Assembly: GCF_024171925.1 (NCBI RefSeq)
Contig: NZ_JAMTCO010000017.1
Coordinates: 1-64,000, forward strand
Source of the DNA: Actinokineospora diospyrosa
Lineage (GTDB): Bacteria > Actinomycetota > Actinomycetes > Mycobacteriales > Pseudonocardiaceae
Direction: 5' to 3'
DNA length: 64,000 bases
In this document: positions 60,785 to 64,000 of the stretch, in pieces
Numbering within the stretch: the first letter of the stretch is position 1
Layout: every line of letters begins with the position of its first letter
The notes under the pieces: generated by a model
What the model was told of the DNA's origin: nothing
Seen by the model: only the letters and a program-made list of their open reading frames with translations
Database searches by the model: none
Translations under genes and position numbers: made by a program

Positions 60785-62473
60785 ATGAGCACTGCTGAGG
60801 CGACCGAGCGGGTTACGCGGCCGACCATCCTCACCGTCGACGACGACCCCGGGGTATCGCGGGCGATCGCGCGGGACCTGCGCAGGCAGTACGGCGAGGC
60901 GTACCGGGTGGTGCGGGCGGAGTCCGGGGAGCAGGCGCTCGAGGCGGTGCGGGAGATCAAGCTGCGCGGCGAGGACGTGGCCGCGCTGCTGGCCGACTAC
61001 CGGATGCCCGGGATGTCCGGTATCGAGTTCCTCGAGCAGGCCATGGAGGTCTTCCCGCTGGCCCGCCGGGTGCTGCTGACCGCATACGCCGACACCGACG
61101 CGGCGATCCGGGCCATTAACGTCGTTGACCTGGACCACTACCTGCTCAAGCCGTGGGACCCGCCGCAGGACAAGTTGTACCCGGTGCTCGACGAACTGCT
61201 GGCCTCCTGGTCGGCGGCGGCTCGGCGACCCGCGCGGCAGGTGCGCGTGGTGGGGCACCGCTGGTCGAGCCGCTCCTATCAGGTGCGCGACTTCCTGGCG
61301 CGCAACTGCGTCCCGTTCCGCTGGCACGCCCTCGGCGAGGACCCCGAGGGCAACCGGCTGTTGAGCGCGGCGGGCCAGGACGGCACGCGGCTGCCGGTGG
61401 TGGTCACCGAGGACGGCACCGCGCTGGTCGAGCCGACCGACGCAGAGTTGGCGGCCACCGTGGGGCTCAGCACGGTCCCGGCGACCGACTTCTACGACCT
61501 GATCGTGGTCGGCGGCGGTCCGGCGGGCCTGGGCGCCGCGGTCTACGGCGGGTCCGAGGGGCTGCGCACGGTGCTGGTCGAGCGGATGGCGACCGGCGGG
61601 CAGGCGGGCACCAGCAGCCGGATCGAGAACTACCTGGGCTTCCCCGACGGCGTGTCCGGCGAGCAGTTGACCGAGCGGGCACGCCGACAGGCGGCGAAGT
61701 TCGAGGTCGAGATGCTGACCACCCGCAAGGTCGTGGGGCTGCAGCCGCGCGGCGCGGCCCGGGTGGTGCGCTTCGACGACGGCACGGAACTGGCCGCGCA
61801 CACGGTGATCCTTGCGACCGGGGTGTCCTACCGCGTGCTCACCGCGCCCGGCCTCGACGAGCTGGCAGGCCGGGGCGTGTTCTACGGCGCGGCGACGACC
61901 GAGGGCCCGAGTTGCGCGGGCCAGGACGTCTACATCGTCGGCGGCGCGAACTCGGCGGGCCAGGCCGCGATGTACTTCGCCCGGCACGCCAAGCGGGTGG
62001 TGCTCGTGGTCCGCGGCCAGTCGCTGGACCGGTCGATGTCGCGGTACCTGATCGATCAGATCGCCGAGGTGCCGCAGATCGAGGTGCTGACCTGCACGGA
62101 GGTCGTCGGCGGCGCGGGCGGCGACCACCTGGAGAGCCTGACCCTGCGGCACAACGACACCGGCACGACGAGCACGGTCGAGGCGTCGTGGCTGTTCGTG
62201 TTCATCGGCGCCGCCCCGCGCACCGACTGGCTGGAGGGCACGCTCACCCGCGACCGCAACGGTTTCGTGGTCGCGGGCCCGGACCTGGTGGTCGACGGCG
62301 CCCGGCCCGCGGGCTGGGACCTCGACCGCGACCCCTACCACCTGGAGACGAGCCTGCCCGGGGTGTTCGTGGCAGGCGACGTGCGGGCGGAGTCGGTCAA
62401 ACGCGTGGCCTCCGCGGTCGGTGAGGGCGCGATGGCCGTGACACTGGTGCACCGGTACCTGGAGAAGGCATGA
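60785..62473 (+). CDS. Receiver domain-glutaredoxin-like-thioredoxin reductase-like fusion flavoprotein
   Basis: The 562-residue protein has three parts. Residues 13-135 are a response-regulator receiver with acidic Asp19-21, phospho-acceptor Asp71 (LLADYRMPGMSG), Thr99 and Lys122. Residues about 150-230 look like glutaredoxin, but the active site reads WSSRSY where CPYC is expected. Residues 236-562 are a thioredoxin-reductase-type FAD/NAD(P)H domain (VVGGGPAGLGAA, IVGGANSAGQAAM, GVFVAGDVR), but the CxxC is replaced (GAATTEGPSC). It can probably bind FAD and NAD(P)H, yet cannot do classical disulfide exchange. It overlaps the histidine kinase gene by four bases, so phosphorylation probably controls it. 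Confidence 0.92.
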   Translation: MSTAEATERVTRPTILTVDDDPGVSRAIARDLRRQYGEAYRVVRAESGEQALEAVREIKLRGEDVAALLADYRMPGMSGIEFLEQAMEVFPLARRVLLTAYADTDAAIRAINVVDLDHYLLKPWDPPQDKLYPVLDELLASWSAAARRPARQVRVVGHRWSSRSYQVRDFLARNCVPFRWHALGEDPEGNRLLSAAGQDGTRLPVVVTEDGTALVEPTDAELAATVGLSTVPATDFYDLIVVGGGPAGLGAAVYGGSEGLRTVLVERMATGGQAGTSSRIENYLGFPDGVSGEQLTERARRQAAKFEVEMLTTRKVVGLQPRGAARVVRFDDGTELAAHTVILATGVSYRVLTAPGLDELAGRGVFYGAATTEGPSCAGQDVYIVGGANSAGQAAMYFARHAKRVVLVVRGQSLDRSMSRYLIDQIAEVPQIEVLTCTEVVGGAGGDHLESLTLRHNDTGTTSTVEASWLFVFIGAAPRTDWLEGTLTRDRNGFVVAGPDLVVDGARPAGWDLDRDPYHLETSLPGVFVAGDVRAESVKRVASAVGEGAMAVTLVHRYLEKA

Positions 62474-63879
62474 CCCCCGACGAGCTGCGCGGCCTGTTCC
62501 TGTTCGAGAGCCTCGACGACGACCAGTTGGCCTGGTTGGCCGCGCACGGGGTGGAGGAGACCTTCGCGCAGGGCACCGAACTGCTCACCGAAGGTGCGCC
62601 CGCCACGTGTTTCTCCGTACTGCTGGAGGGCGCGGTCTCACTGTTGCGCACGGTCGGCAGCGAACGCGCGGAGATTTCGCGAACCGACCACCGCGGTGCC
62701 TATTTCGGCGCGACACAGGCTTATCTGCAGGACGATGTCGCATCGCGGCGGGTTTACCTGATGACGGTTGTCGCGGTCACCGATGTCCGGGTGTTGCAGT
62801 TGCCCGCGGCGGAGTTCGGCCCGGCGGTCCGGTCGTGGTTCCCGATGGGGATCCACCTGCTCGAAGGCCTGTTCTGGGGAATGCAGAACACGCAAGCCGT
62901 GGTGGGGCAACGGGAGCGGTTGCTGGCCCTGGGTTCGCTCACCGCCGGGCTGACCCACGAGCTGAACAACCCGGCGGCGGCCGCCGTGCGCGCGACGGCA
63001 TTGTTGCGCGAGCGGGTGGCCGGGATGCGGCACAAGTTGGCACTGCTGGCAGGCGGAGCGATCGACCCGGCGGTGTTGCCATCGCTGGTGCGGTTGCAGG
63101 AGGAGGCCGTCGAGCGGGTCGCCAAGGCGCCGCAGCTGAGTCCCATGGAGGCCAGCGACCGCGAGGACGAACTGGCCGACTGGCTCGACGAGCAGGGCAT
63201 CGCGGGCGGCTGGGACCTGGCGCCGATCCTGGTCACCAACGGGCTGGACGTGGCGTGGCTGGCTGGCGCGGTCGGCCGGTGCCCGGCGACGGCGACCGAG
63301 GCCGCGGTGCGGTGGCTGGCGTACACGGTGGAGACCGAGGCGCTGATGGACGAGATCGAGGACGCCACCACCCGCGTCTCCACCCTCGTCGGCGCGGCCA
63401 AGCAGTACTCCCAACTCGACCGCGCGCCGTTCCAGGTGGTCGACGTGCACGAACTGCTCGACGCGACCCTGGTCATGCTCGGCGGCAAGATCGGCCACGG
63501 GGTCCGGGTGGTCCGCGAGTACGACCGCTCCCTGCCGCCGCTGCCCGGCTACGCCGCCGAGCTCAACCAGGTCTGGACCAACCTGGTGGACAACGCCGTC
63601 GCCGCGATGGGCGGCACCGGCACGCTGACCGTGCGCACCGGCCTCGACGGCGACCGGCTCGTGGTCCGGATCGCCGACACCGGCCCGGGCATCCCCGCCG
63701 AGGTGCGCACCCGGATCTTCGAACCGTTCTTCACGACCAAGCCGGTCGGCGAGGGAACCGGGCTGGGGCTGGACATCTCGTGGCGGATCGTGGTCGACAA
63801 GCACCACGGCGACATCCGCGTCGAGTCCACTCCCGGCCACACGGAGTTCGAGGTCAGGCTGCCGCTCCGCCAGCCGTGA
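62470..63879 (+). CDS. Histidine kinase with N-terminal cyclic-nucleotide-binding-like domain
   Basis: The 469-residue soluble protein has a cNMP-binding-like domain (about 10-120; FAQGTELLTEGAPATCFSVLL, then LEGAVSLLRT), an H-box with His163 (LTAGLTHELNNPAAA) and a C-terminal HATPase (NLVDNAVAAM, DTGPGIP, FFTTKPVGEGTGLGL). There are no transmembrane helices. It is expected to phosphorylate Asp71 of the preceding receiver/TrxR-like protein, because the genes are translationally coupled. The effector bound by the N-terminal domain is unknown. Confidence 0.93.
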   Translation: MTPDELRGLFLFESLDDDQLAWLAAHGVEETFAQGTELLTEGAPATCFSVLLEGAVSLLRTVGSERAEISRTDHRGAYFGATQAYLQDDVASRRVYLMTVVAVTDVRVLQLPAAEFGPAVRSWFPMGIHLLEGLFWGMQNTQAVVGQRERLLALGSLTAGLTHELNNPAAAAVRATALLRERVAGMRHKLALLAGGAIDPAVLPSLVRLQEEAVERVAKAPQLSPMEASDREDELADWLDEQGIAGGWDLAPILVTNGLDVAWLAGAVGRCPATATEAAVRWLAYTVETEALMDEIEDATTRVSTLVGAAKQYSQLDRAPFQVVDVHELLDATLVMLGGKIGHGVRVVREYDRSLPPLPGYAAELNQVWTNLVDNAVAAMGGTGTLTVRTGLDGDRLVVRIADTGPGIPAEVRTRIFEPFFTTKPVGEGTGLGLDISWRIVVDKHHGDIRVESTPGHTEFEVRLPLRQP

Positions 63880-63922
63880 TCGCGCTACCGTGGAGCCACT
63901 CAACCTGGGGGAAGGAAGTGGC

Positions 63923-64000
63923 ATGCCACCCAGATCCACGCGAGTCGTCCCCGCACTCGCCGTAGCCGCGATCCTCACCGTCACCGCCGCGGCGGTGCTG
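63923..64000 (+). CDS. Start of a secreted or membrane-anchored protein (cut by window edge)
   Basis: ATG 63923 follows GGGGGAAGGAAG. The 26 visible codons encode MPPRSTRVVPALAVAAILTV and further Ala/Thr-rich residues, a positively charged start followed by a hydrophobic stretch, as in signal peptides or N-terminal anchors. The function cannot be told from this fragment. Confidence 0.6.
   Translation, partial: MPPRSTRVVPALAVAAILTVTAAAVL

Noticed and set aside
60632-62452. A 606-residue minus-strand frame opposite the redox flavoprotein
   Set aside because: The composition is that of an antisense shadow, and the plus-strand protein has complete receiver and FAD motifs.

Overview
The window is high-GC, uses many GTG starts and carries actinobacterial markers: a GlnX/GlnH pair, a mycothiol-type maleylpyruvate-isomerase-fold protein, an AfsR/SARP regulator, META lipoproteins and a LysE/RhtB exporter. 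I infer a filamentous actinomycete, most likely Pseudonocardiales; the genus cannot be fixed from this sequence alone.

Positions 1-24,240 hold a specialised-metabolite island bounded on both sides by the same non-coding block, a palindromic element followed by 68-69 bp tandem repeats. At its left edge are an ECF sigma factor, an O6-alkylguanine-DNA alkyltransferase (Ogt) and a COG3826-type 2-oxoglutarate oxygenase. The core is a sznE-sznF pair at 2,868-5,425: a PRMT-like arginine N-methyltransferase and a 472-residue diiron/cupin enzyme. Every metal ligand I recall from streptozotocin SznF is present at the same residue number. A Rieske protein overlaps the end of sznF, followed by an HSL-type hydrolase, an ATP-grasp ligase and a LysE-type exporter. 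These genes predict an N-nitrosourea made from arginine, with DNA-alkylation repair next door.

The right half of the island (9,308-22,942) is a chorismate/4-aminobenzoate pathway. It contains a short type II DAHP synthase, fused aminodeoxychorismate synthase PabAB, an aminotransferase class IV ADC lyase, two AMP-forming ligases, two SAM methyltransferases, an FAD aromatic hydroxylase, a PobA-type 4-hydroxybenzoate 3-monooxygenase and two MFS exporters. Many genes are coupled by TGATG overlaps. Together the halves suggest an undescribed product joining an N-nitrosourea amino acid to a decorated aminobenzoate. That joining is inference. A degraded PhoD-like phosphatase remnant lies between the halves.

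Positions 24,274-42,840 carry general and accessory genes: a Tat-exported BBE-like oxidoreductase, a LuxR-type regulator, a DUF4230 protein, a secreted phytase-like esterase, an SDR/TetR pair with a palindromic operator, a dipeptide/oligopeptide ABC operon with a fused double ATPase, glnX-glnH without pknG, a GNAT protein, a repeat-rich spacer, an epimerase/dehydratase and an NmrA/AraC divergent pair.

Positions 42,901-64,000 hold a chemoreceptor, an M20 peptidase, several MFS pumps, a DUF1348/TetR pair with twin operators, a META lipoprotein, an M15 peptidase, an XRE regulator, a secreted trypsin-like protease with a P-domain, and a SARP-NB-ARC-TPR regulator divergent from a DHA2 pump. At the right end are a redox two-component pair (receiver/glutaredoxin-like/TrxR-like protein plus a cNMP-domain histidine kinase) and the first 26 codons of a secreted or anchored protein. 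I saw no rRNA, tRNA, CRISPR array or intact insertion sequence.
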